Below, piece by piece: positions 54,029-63,840 of a DNA stretch of 64,000 nucleotides. The number at the start of each line of letters is the position of its first letter. The stretch's first letter is position 1. A program made the translations under genes and the position numbers. Source of the stretch: Pseudo-nitzschia pungens. Its lineage: Eukaryota; Bacillariophyta; Bacillariophyceae; Bacillariales; Bacillariaceae. Location: assembly GCA_037355855.1 (NCBI GenBank), contig CM074758.1, forward strand, positions 3,817,001-3,881,000, given 5' to 3'. The notes beneath the pieces were generated by a model that was given only the letters and a program-made list of their open reading frames with translations, ran no database searches and was not told where the DNA came from.

Positions 54029-55192
54029 GCATGCACCTAGTTACTACAAGATACTCCCCTAGAGGTACATTGGAATCATCAGAATGGGAGGGCATGATAG
54101 GTTTCTTAATTTAAAGGTGAAAAAGAAAGAAGTGGGGGGAGCTGAGCGAAGCTCAGCTTTGGTGTGACAGCTTGCTTCGCTGTCTCGTATCATAATAATA
54201 AAGCACTGTACAGGGCTGAACAGGAGTGTACAGCTCCGTAGGTTCAGTACTGTAGTGTATGGAGTAGCATTCAGAGTAGCATCTAGCGAGTGGTTCAGTC
54301 TTGCGCTAGCGCTAGCTCGCTTGCTAGCACGCTCGCTTAATAACTGTCTGGGTGAGGTGTCCAATTGTAGTACATATTGTACATAATGACCCTACCCTGG
54401 CGGTAGCATAGTATGGTAGCATAGTATGTTAGCATACCAAATTCAAGTATCTCGTAGCATTAGCAACCTTAACCTTGTAGCACCATGCTATCGTGTGCTA
54501 GTGCCAGTTCTTAACCCGGGGCTCATGTGACTGGTACAAATCCTACACGAGGACCCTGGTATTCTGTGTTTAGCACCCCATAGCACCTTGTAATAAGCCT
54601 GTTGCTAAGCCTGTTGCTAAGCGTTTAGCACACAGCTTCTAGCACTCAGCTTAGCACCTGCTGGTAGATAGTTACTGGATGCTAGCGCATGTAGCCCCAG
54701 TACACTTTTCTACACAGGAGCCTTAGCACAGTCCATACTAGCATCCATCTTGGATATCTTCATGGTCCCCGTGATTCATGCTAGCAGTCCTGTACTAAGC
54801 CACTAAGGTAGTCCCCGGAAACTGATAGTACTCCCAGAAGGACATCAATGTTTGTGCTTGCTTTACGAGGACGCTTGGATGGATCATAACAAAATTCAAG
54901 GATGCTTCCATGTAAATTGTCAGAGAATAAACTGCATCAAATATCGCAGCTTCCATCAGAGGCCCGGCTGATTCTTCGTAGATAGAAAAAAAGAGGGGGT
55001 CGAACCGGAGGACGTTTTGCCCTTGGTTGCAATCCTTGACACATACAGGGAAATAGATCAGCCTATTGTTGGTTCAAGTTTATAGTCCCCAGAACCGGTG
55101 TACCGGAGACTCCCACATGTAACATAAAAAAAATCGACTGAATCCGAGCTGCTTGTCAGGGACCAAAGTGCCCCAAATATTGCAGCTAGCAG
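54029..55192. other. Non-coding stretch
   Basis: No supported gene. 54029-54044 is the inverse of 52018-52033. From about 54290 to 54800 the sequence is full of GCTAGC, TTAGCAC and GTAGCATAGTATG words, a low-complexity texture unlike the LINEs. The part next to 55193 may be 3' sequence or LTR of the copia remnant, but no second copy is present. Confidence 0.4.
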
Positions 55193-55446
55193 TTACCACA
55201 TGCAGCGCGCGCAGTGGCCTTTCAACATGGGACCATTGAGCAACTTGGTGAATAGATCTGCAATGTTGCTCTCTCCTGGCTCCTTTGCAACATGGACTGT
55301 CCCAGCACCAGCAATAGCTTCGCGCGCCTTGTGATAGGCCACACTGTTGTGCTTCTTATTGCATGGGCTCTCCGGTCTGGTAACATTCTTTACAACTGAA
55401 TCATTATCACAATAGACATTGGTGGGGCCTTGAATAGGCACACCCT
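55193..55446 (-). pseudogene. pol: Ty1/copia RNase H C-terminal fragment
   Basis: 82 codons on the minus strand with YCDNDSVVKNV, KKHNSVAYHKAREAI and NIADLFTKLL, the end of a copia-type Pol RNase H. The pattern is familiar from diatom copia elements. The upstream Pol is replaced at 55447 by an LTR fragment. The stop follows Cys-Ala-Arg-Cys-Met-Trp. Confidence 0.82.
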
Positions 55447-55602
55447 GTTACACTCTAAAGTAGAAAAGTTGGAGTGGTATGAAAATTGTGACTAATCGTT
55501 AACTCTTAAGAGAGCTTCTCAGTTTTCATGTGAACGTTTGAATGCATGCAAGCACGCCTTGCCACTATTTGACTAACGGCACACATGCATTGCTGGAGCG
55601 TG
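55447..55602 (-). repeat. Partial C-type LTR (end of fragment F)
   Basis: On the minus strand this is the 3' half of a C-type LTR, ending AGAGTGTAACA at 55447 against copia sequence. Its inner side is joined directly to RNase H of F near 55603, so the LTR start, integrase and 3' part of pol were deleted. Confidence 0.75.
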
Positions 55603-56258
55603 AAAGTAAGGTTTTTATGGTCTGTGTAGACGTTGATGACACCACCAAGCAACATCTTTCTGTACTCCTTGCAGCATAACAAGACTATTGCAAGGAGTTC
55701 TTTTTCCATAGTAGTATAATTCTTCTGGGCATCAGATAGTTTCTTGGACCAGTGTGCAATAGGCTTGCCATCTTGTAGTATAGCAGCGCCAAGCTGTAGG
55801 TCTGAAGCATCAGTGTACAGTTCAAAGGGCTTGTTAAGGTCTGGATAGGTGTTCAGCGCATCCACTGCCACCATTGCTTTCATTTTGAGAAAGGCTTTGT
55901 CTTGAGCAGGTCCCCAAGTTAAAGCTGAAGGGGCCTTCCTTTGCTTGCCTTTAATGGTAGCTGCTAGAGGGAGTTTCTTTTTGGGACCACCAGTGATATC
56001 AAAGAGGGGAGCTAGGACGTGGGATCTGCGAGGCCACATATCTCTGTAGTATCTAACTGCTTCGAGGAAGGATTTGACTTGAGTTACAGTTCGTGGTCGA
56101 TCCATTTGTAGAATGGCTTCAATCTTCTTTCTCCATGGCTTAACAGCTGTGGGTGTCATCCAGTAGCCAAGGAAGTCTGTTTCTTGTACAGCCCAATCAC
56201 ACTTGAGTGGGTTGCACTTGAGTCCATTCTGGTTGAGCCGGTCTAGGCTCTTGTCGAT
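55603..56258 (-). pseudogene. pol: Gypsy fragment F: RT end and RNase H
   Basis: Minus-strand Pol of the A/C type: Asp-Lys-Ser-Leu-Asp-Arg-Leu, [49 protein letters not shown] (one extra Leu codon) and YTDHKNLTF. Its upstream end is interrupted at 56258 by LINE-6 and resumes for about 30 bp at 58437-58465 (His-Met-Lys-Thr-Ile-Asp-Lys-Ile). Confidence 0.83.
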
Positions 56259-57980
56259 ACAATTTGCGCAAAGCGCATTTTGTCCAACGTTCGGATGTTC
56301 CAGTATTAAAAATACGTAGATTTCTACACACATTTACCATGCGATATCTCGCTCCCTTTTACACCCCCAATCACAATACCAGGACCTACATGTATTAACC
56401 AAGACCTCCGCTCTTCCTTTCTGCTATCAGTTCAGTTGCTTGCTGCTTTGTTTTGGCTGCTTTGGTGCCTATTCACCATTGCCGTCGTCGATCGGATTCG
56501 GCAACAGCAGCAGCAGCAGCACCAAAACCGACACATAATTTTCTACAGCACTTCCAGTACAGATTCTACCGTACAGCAAAACCGAACGTACATGTCTATT
56601 GCTTCGATCTGTTTCCCAGCTCCATTCCAAGGCCCTTAAGTATATCTTATACTTAATGTTCTACACTGTTTCCAAGCTGCTTAAGTGATTCTCACTTAAT
56701 GTTCTACATTCTTCGAAGTTCCTTGCTGAGTCCTCATAAGTCTTTTCAAGTCGAAGTTCGCGAACAGCCCCTTCCACTGTAGGAATATTTCTACAAGAAA
56801 TTCCAGCTGTCATCTGTTTTCAAGTCCATTGCCCTGCTGGACCATAAGTGTTTTCGCTTATGGTCCTACTGTTTTCTGACCCAAGCCCCAAAGCCACTAA
56901 GTACAGCTCACTTAAGGCTCCACCACCTACATAACCCTCTCAGGTGTACAGTATAAATGTCATCTGTTTTCAAGTCTACTGCCCTGATGGACCATAAGTG
57001 TTTTCACTTATGGTCCTACTATTTTTTTACCCAAGCCCCAAAGCCGCTAAGTACAGTTTGCTTAAGGCTCCCCTACCTACATATACCTCTCAGATGCATT
57101 CTTCAACTGTCATCTGTTTTCAAGTCTACTGCCCTGATGGACCATAAGTGTTTTCGCTGATGGTCCTACTGTTTTCTGACCCAAGCCCCAAAGCTGCTAA
57201 GTACATGTTACTTAACGCTCCACCACCAACATATACCCCTCCAATCCACAGTACAGCCGAGACCTGTTTTCAAGCCTACAGCCCTGATGGTCCATAAGTG
57301 TTATCACTTAGAGCCCCTGTTTCCAAGCTACTACAGGAGAGCAAGTTCAAGTTCGAACAGAAGGCCAGCTGTTACGAATTTGAATTTGGTAGTAGGCTCC
57401 ACTGCCTCTACGTGTTTCTGGCTACTACTAAGTTCGAACAGGAGGACAGCTGTTCCGAATTTGGTAGTAGGCTCTGTACTTTATGTACCATACAGTGGTA
57501 AGGAATGTGTTTGGGGATGACTACTCGCATTACTGATGCTGCACTCCAGCATTCAGAGAGGAGTTTTGCTTTTGTACGCTGACCACTAGCATTACAGATA
57601 CTATGTATCTAGTCAGGGTTTTGCTTGTGTCAGCTGACCACTAGCATTACTGATGCTTTACAGCAGCATTCAAGGGACAGTTTTGCTTGCGTCTTTCCCT
57701 TTCACGTTCTTGTCACCCGTCTCTTGTACGCTTCGCAACAGCAGTGTCTGTTGTGCTCTGGACTGGTTCATTTTCCCCCTGTTTCTTACCAAGGTTCGTT
57801 TGCAAAATAGTCGTCCTTACAACCTGGGGCATAATCCCCCATGGTTGAGGCGACGCGTCGTTCTACAACTTGGGGCCTAACCTCTCTTCGATTGAGGCGA
57901 CGATAAAGTCTGGTTACAGACTGAGTAGCTTTTAACCACCTTCGGTGGATTTTCCTACTTAAATAAGTATATTATTATTA
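56259..57980 (+). mobile_element. LINE-6: short non-autonomous member of the LINE family
   Basis: Plus orientation. It begins ACAATTTGCGC with a TGCGC-AAA-GCGCA hairpin, as the 5' ends of LINE-1 and LINE-2 do. It has three ~150-bp monomers (hairpins at 56839-56866, 56989-57016, 57139-57166). It ends with GTCTGGTTACAGAC (57908-57921) and CCACCTTCGGTGG (57936-57948; TTCG loop), then AAGTATATTATTATTA. No ORF1 or ORF2. With LINE-7 it is flanked by CTAGG(C/A)TCTTGTCGAT (56243-56258, 58437-58452), a 16-bp TSD with one change. Confidence 0.85.
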
Positions 57981-58436
57981 TTACTGATGCTGCACTCCAG
58001 CATTCAGAGAGGAGTTTTGCTTTTGTACGCTGACCACTAGCATTACAGATACTATGTATCTAGTCAGGGTTTTGCTTGTGTCAGCTGACCACTAGCATTA
58101 CTGATGCTTTACAGCAGCATTCAAGGGACAGTTTTGCTTGCGTCTTTCCCTTTCACGTTCTTGTCACCCGTCTCTTGTACGCTTCGCAACAGCAGTGTCT
58201 GTTGTGCTCTGGACTGGTTCATTTTCCCCCTGTTTCTTACCAAGGTTCGTTTGCAAAATAGTCGTCCTTACAACCTGGGGCATAATCCCCCATGGTTGAG
58301 GCGACGCGTCGTTCTACAACTTGGGGCCTAACCTCTCTTCGATTGAGGCGACGATAAAGTCTGGTTACAGACTGAGTAGCTTTTAACCACCTTCGGTGGA
58401 TTTTCCTACTTAAATAAGTATATTAAAATATTAATA
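57981..58436 (+). mobile_element. LINE-7: head-to-tail partial copy attached to LINE-6
   Basis: 57982-58431 repeats 57531-57980 at an offset of 451 bp with no difference seen by eye. It begins right after the TTATTATTA tail of LINE-6 and ends with its own tail before the TSD copy at 58437. The unit includes the 3' hairpins (second at 58387-58399). Confidence 0.85.
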
Positions 58437-59079
58437 CTAGGATCTTGTCGATAGTTTTCATATGCGTCTGTCAACTGTTTTTCGACCCCTGCTCGAAACG
58501 TTAGCACCCCACCTCCAAAGGTCTAAATTTGAGACCTATTGTTGAGCTTGTACTTCAAAATTTATCGCGCACTCCCAATTTTATTTATAACGTATATCAC
58601 GAAAAAAATGAGGGGCACGGCCTCAATTTATTCACCTCCCGTATGTAACATTTCACACTTTAACCTCTAAATATTATTGCTTCCACCTCAAAAAATAATA
58701 TGGTTCATGGTCGAAAAATTGTTTACTCCGTACTCCATAAATTTTGTGCTCTGCTCTCCTTACTTTTCATGCGTCATTCCTACACAATTTCTTTTACGTC
58801 AGCTAAAGTTTACACCCCAGTCCCCTTCACTTTTCAAGTTAAATCCTCTCTATTTTTCATCCTCAACCGTGCAATGCTTGTATCCATATGGCGCCAAAAT
58901 TTGTAGCCTCGACCTCTAATATCATTACACCACCACCTGGGCACATTGTGGTCTCACCTCTCAAAATATGTACCCCCCTGCATACAAATTGTGTGTACTA
59001 CCTTACAAAACAAAATTTATTTCACGCCAAATTATTATCGTTCTACTAATTATAAAATGAAACCTACGGTATTAAAATT
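58437..59079. other. End of fragment F, then AT-rich non-coding DNA
   Basis: 58437-58465 is the last trace of gypsy pol. From there to 59079 the texture changes: AT-rich with repeated CACCTC, ACCTCTAA and CACCACCTC words. No gene can be supported. It lies 3' of the 488-residue gene and may be unique host DNA. Confidence 0.4.
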
Positions 59080-59238
59080 GTCGTAACTCTACATAGGATC
59101 GTCGTCACTCTACATAGGATCGTCGTCACTCTACATAGGAACGTCGTCACTCTACATAGGATTGTCGTCACTCTACATAGGATCGTCGTCACTCTACATG
59201 GGATTGCCGTCACTCCACTCACTCCACTCACTCCACTC
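59080..59238 (+). repeat. 21-bp minisatellite
   Basis: Six tandem units of GTCGTCACTCTACATAGGATC with single-base variants (59080-59205), a partial seventh, then three ACTCCACTC units. It lies 12-170 bp after the stop of the gene at 59250-60716. Confidence 0.9.
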
Positions 59239-59249
59239 AGAAATGAATA

Positions 59250-60716
59250 TCACACTTCCGCCATCAACATTTGCCTTTTTCTAACACACATATCTGGATC
59301 GATAAACATCTTCCTTTTCTTCTGCATGACATTACTCTCAGCGTGTGGGATCACATCCACATCTACTACTTCTCCCATTCTTCGGAACCGTTCTCTCATA
59401 ACCATTTCGAACTCTACTCCCGTCTCCTTTTCATTTCGTAGCACCTTAATTTCCTCACACACTTTGTTATACATATTGATTCCCTTTTGGGACCACCCTT
59501 GTTTACTACCGCTCCTAGCATCACAAAACTTTTTTTTCACTTCAGCAAGGTCTTCTCCATTCTTTCTCTTTAAGTAGTTCACCCATCTGTCGTACTCGTT
59601 GTGAATAATAATTAGTGCAAAAGCCTCATCGCTGGCTGAATACATTTCACTGATCAACTTTGCATCTTTTACTTTTTCAAACCCAACAACCGACGGTGTT
59701 ATCGCTGCTAAGATGCGACATGCAAAGTAGTAGAAATCGTCCTCACTATCGATACCTTTTCTCCTGTAATCAGGATGTAAGACCTTTGCTTCTGGATCGT
59801 CTGGATCATCTGTTTCTTTAACCTCCAAGCTTCCTGGAAACAAATCTGGTATTTCCCATCCCTTCCTACGCGTTTTCTTTCTTTTCACATCGTCTGCAAT
59901 CAAATCAAGTTCGATCGCTTTCATGTTAGACACAGTCACGATTCGAATTAGTACTGTAAGTTGGCATTTCTTGTAGTAACACTCACCTAACCAATGATTC
60001 CGAACCGACGTCTGCACACAATTTCTCAACTCTGTCACGTTCTTTTTGATCAACGGAATGTTATAATCATAGAAATCGCACTTTTCAACGCCGGTAGGAA
60101 ACGAAAGACACTCATCCTCCATCAGTCCTGTCAGCAATTTCTTGGCATAATCGTCATCCGCGACTTTAACCCATTTGAACCATTCGGACCTCAGGTAGTC
60201 CTTCAACTTAGGCACCAAGACGTTCTTGCGATGCTTTCTAAGTGCCTTATTGATATCCTTTTTTGTCTTATTTTGTATGTCAATTACCACACCGCCACGT
60301 TGTGCTCGCCTCTCCTTCTCAAGCTCTTTTACCCTTGCTTCGCTCTCCTTCAGTTGTTTCTCTCGTTCCGCCAACCTTTTCTCTGTCGCCTCCAGTCTCT
60401 TTTCCAAATTGACAATTAAAGTGTCCTTATCTCCCCCCTTTGTATCGTTGCTGAAATTGAAATTTGTCTGATTCCCTACAACCATGTTGTCCACCACATT
60501 GAGTACCATTCTTTGCTCATCTGGTGTCTTTTCTTTTTGTTTCGTAGTCTTTTGTCCAGCCTGTTGTCGGGACGGCATTCTTGTCTTTTTCGTCGCTCCA
60601 TAAGTAGGCGTTGGTAGCTTCTTACCACTCCGATTATGTCTTGGCACGTCAACATCAGCTGGTACCGTACTAATAGCTGGAAGTGCTTTACTTAGTTCAG
60701 CGGCTTCTCTTGACAT
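59250..60716 (-). CDS. Unknown coiled-coil protein (488 residues)
   Basis: Single long open frame starting at the ATG at 60714-60716, the only in-frame Met near the N-terminus. I do not recognise the family. A basic, Pro/Thr-rich N-terminus (about 1-75) could carry a nuclear signal (RSGKK, KKTRMPSR). A strong coiled coil follows at about 95-145 (heptads with Leu, Glu-Lys-Arg-Leu repeats). The conserved-looking globular part (about 160-400) has several Trp, Tyr and Cys residues and no catalytic motif I know. A GWSQKGINMYNKV stretch lies near 415-428 and a basic C-terminus follows. No signal peptide or membrane segment. No transposon termini were found around it, so it may be a host gene or a member of a diatom-expanded family. 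Confidence 0.65.
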   Translation of the reverse strand: MSREAAELSKALPAISTVPADVDVPRHNRSGKKLPTPTYGATKKTRMPSRQQAGQKTTKQKEKTPDEQRMVLNVVDNMVVGNQTNFNFSNDTKGGDKDTLIVNLEKRLEATEKRLAEREKQLKESEARVKELEKERRAQRGGVVIDIQNKTKKDINKALRKHRKNVLVPKLKDYLRSEWFKWVKVADDDYAKKLLTGLMEDECLSFPTGVEKCDFYDYNIPLIKKNVTELRNCVQTSVRNHWLGECYYKKCQLTVLIRIVTVSNMKAIELDLIADDVKRKKTRRKGWEIPDLFPGSLEVKETDDPDDPEAKVLHPDYRRKGIDSEDDFYYFACRILAAITPSVVGFEKVKDAKLISEMYSASDEAFALIIIHNEYDRWVNYLKRKNGEDLAEVKKKFCDARSGSKQGWSQKGINMYNKVCEEIKVLRNEKETGVEFEMVMRERFRRMGEVVDVDVIPHAESNVMQKKRKMFIDPDMCVRKRQMLMAEV

Positions 60717-61497
60717 GATTGTGATCCGCTTATGATGTTACAATTCTTGATGGAAGGATATGTTGGCACGTTGCATACACTCCTGTTTTAACACCTTTTT
60801 TGTGACATGATCAATATTCCACTGTAATTAGTGCGTTGTAATTACTGCGTCGTAATCACATGCAGCAATCACATGAAAAAAAATAAATTCATTAAGCATG
60901 ACATGTTGTTGACTGCTGGCATCCTCTTCTAGTGCAAGCTGTCTCTGCCGCGCCATTTTTTTTACCCAAAGTTTGTACTTAGATTTCTACCAAATAGACA
61001 TCCATTCCTTCAGACTGTAAGCATCCCCTCCCCCCCGCGCCATTTTTTTTCATACTCTAGTGGTAGTAGTACTTGTACTACCAGTACTGATATTAATAGT
61101 ACTACTGCTGTTACTATTACACTACGTGAAAATCACCACAATTATTAATGGAAATTACTACTAACCTTACTCTTAGTACTAGTAGTATGTACTATGAGTA
61201 ATACTAATAATGCTGTTTACTGCTACTACTATACCTAGTACTACTAAACAATCTTACGTACTTTCATCCTCTGTTTCCTTGTCCTCTGTGTTGGCCTTTG
61301 CCAACGTGCATGCATTATAAAGCGATGTATATGATGTGCGCGCCACCTAAACCACAGAGAGCCAGCCCCGCTGCGCCATAATTTTGGACTACCTCTTATG
61401 TACTACTACTTCCTACGCACTTCAGTAGTATGTAGCAGCAGTGTATAACTGTACTACTCTTACAAGCAGCAAGAATAGTACTACCTCAGTGAATATA
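60717..61497. other. Upstream region of the 488-residue gene
   Basis: No gene. It contains CGTAATCACATG/CAATCACATG repeats near 60847-60878, two GCGCCATTTTTTT tracts (60953, 61039) and long runs built from TAGTACTA/ACTACT words (61060-61260). The promoter of the minus-strand gene should lie at the left edge, but no element is certain. Confidence 0.4.
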
Positions 61498-63093
61498 CCA
61501 TCAAATCAAATATCTGAATGAATCTGGCCAATCTTTGTGTGATTCCAGTGTGAATATTTCTCATCCTATTAATGGGCAAGAGAATTCAAAAAGAAGTATT
61601 CAAAAATCACCAATGGTATGGGTGTCACCACTGAATAATTAATATTTGTTCCACTACTGCGGAATTTACAAGAAAAAAGTACCAATTCACATATCTGAAT
61701 GAATCTGGCCAATAGTTGTATGATTCCAGTGTGTATATTCCTCATACTGTGCATGGGGAAGAATATTCAAAAAGAAGTATTCAAAAATCACCAATAGTTT
61801 GGGTGTCACCACTGAATAATTAATATTTAGCCCAGTACTGCGGAATGTACTAGAAAATACTGTAAAATCACATACCTGAATGAATCTGGCCAATATTTGT
61901 ATGATTCCAGTGTGTATATTCCTCATCCTATCGATGGGCAAGACTATTCAAAAAGAAGTATTCCAAAAGCACCAATAATTTGGATGTCACCACTGAATAA
62001 TTCATATTTGGCCCAGTACCGCAGCATTTACTAGAAAATACTGTAAAATCAAATATCTGAATGAATCTGGTCAGTGTTTGTGTGATTCCAGTGTGAATAT
62101 TTGTCATCCTATGCATGGGCAAGAGTATGCAAAAAGAAGTATTCAAAAATCACCAATAATTTGGGTGTCACCACTGATTAATTAATATTTGGCCCAGTAC
62201 TGCGGAATTAACTAGAAAAAATTAACAAATCACATATCTGAACAAATCTGGCCAATATTTTTGTGATTCCAGTGTGAATATTTGTCATCCTATGCATGGG
62301 CAAGAGTATGCAAAAAGAAGTATTCAAAAATCACCAATAATTTGGGTGTCACCACTGATTAATTAATATTTGTCCCAGTACTGCGGAATTAACTAGAAAA
62401 AATTAACAAATCAGATATCTGAACAAATCTGGCCAATATTTTTGTGATTCCAGTGTGAATATTTCTCATCCTATGCATGGGCAAGAGTATGCAAAAAGAA
62501 GTATTCAAAAATCACCAATAATTTGGGTATCACCACTGAATAATTAATATTTGTTCCACTACTGTGGAATTTACTAGTAGAAAATACTGTAAAATCACAT
62601 ATCTGAATGAATCTGGCCAATAGTTGTATGATTCCAGTGTGTATATTCCTCATAGTGTGCATGGGCAAGAATATTCAAAAAGAAGTATTCAAAAATCACC
62701 AATAGTTTGGGTGTCACCACTGAATAATTAATATTTAGCCCAGTACTGCGGAATGTACTAGAAAATACTGTAAAATCACATACCTGAATGAATCTGGTCA
62801 GTATTCCTGTGATTCCAGTGTGAATATTCCTCATCCTATCGATGGGCAAGAGTATTCAAAAAGAAGTATTCCAAAAGCACCAATAATTTGGATGTCACCA
62901 CTGAATAATTAAAATATTTGGCCCAGTACCGCAGCATTTACTAGAAAATACTGTAAAATCAAAATCTGAATGAATCTGGTCAATCTTTGTGTGATTCCAG
63001 TGTGAATATTTGTCATCCTATGCATGGGCAAGAGTATTCAAAAAGAAGTATTCAAAAATCACCAATAATTTGGGTGTCACCATTGAATAACTG
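61498..63093 (+). repeat. Satellite: nine ~181-bp monomers with five-monomer higher-order repeat
   Basis: The word TATCTGAATGAATCTGG (or close variants) begins monomers at about 61511, 61692, 61873, 62054, 62235, 62416, 62600, 62781 and 62963, a step of 181-184 bp. Diagnostic variants recur every fifth monomer (1/6, 2/7, 3/8, 4/9), giving a higher-order period of about 908 bp. It is AT-rich (about 66% by eye). Short minus-strand frames in it are repeats of the same nonsense. Confidence 0.9.
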
Positions 63094-63840
63094 AATAGCT
63101 CACGTATTGTGACATGTGCTTCACAGCAAAAATATTGCTATCACATCATGCTGGAGCAAAAAGCATTCCCATGATGGGGCTCGAACCAACACCACCATAT
63201 TAAGTGCTTCTAGTAGTGCCACTATTACTGTCTACTACTGCTCAAAGGTGTTCTCCCTCTGTTATACAGCTATTACCATCTCGGGGAAGGCTCATCCTGT
63301 ATAATATGTACCAACAGTAAGGTACCGTACCTCCACCACTTCGCGCCAAAAGATTTGTACCAGTACCCTATGTACAGTATACACAGTACTGGAAACCTAC
63401 ACATCCCCTGCCTATACATACATACGTACTACTAGGTACTATGTATGCAGACATGTCATTTTTTCTTTTACTAAGACTGTAGACTTAGTACTGTAATCTA
63501 CGTACATTGCTGTCATTTTTTCCAGTCAGCCTGTACAAACAGTACTGTTACCTACGTACATTATGTGCATCATTGCGGTGAATTTTGTTGTTCGATTTTC
63601 CGCCCCACATCTCCCTCGTGGAGGATGTGTCATAATTTTCATAAGTTCGTTTTTCATAAGTTCGTTTCGGCGTTGGAAATTTTCTGTCAGGCCCAGTTTA
63701 AAGTGAGAACAAGGCGCCTGGTACCATCTTGGAGAGACTAATGGCAAAGAAAGTAAAGAACTGATCACTCTTGAAATCCTTCCTGTTATCTTTTGTTATC
63801 AAGATAGGGTGGGTTGCAGACCTTGAGTCATCTGGCTTAT
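63094..63840. other. Non-coding flank of the satellite
   Basis: No supported gene. It is rich in GTACTACTAGTAC and TACGTACAT words. An isolated GGTTCGAGCC on the minus strand (about 63178) resembles a tRNA B box, but no cloverleaf can be built. Confidence 0.35.

Noticed and set aside
54059..54364. Minus-strand frame of 101 codons beside LINE-5
   Set aside because: No domain, low-complexity composition, and partly made of GCTAGC-type repeats.
58677..58919. Short plus-strand frames in the AT-rich stretch
   Set aside because: Two overlapping frames of about 70-80 codons without motif or supporting context.
61498..63093. CRISPR-like array
   Set aside because: The spacing is regular but whole ~181-bp units are repeated without unique spacers, and the context is eukaryotic. 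It is satellite DNA.
63150..63250. Possible tRNA on the minus strand (GGTTCGAGCC)
   Set aside because: Only the B-box-like word is present. The T stem pairs poorly and no A box, anticodon arm or acceptor stem could be built.
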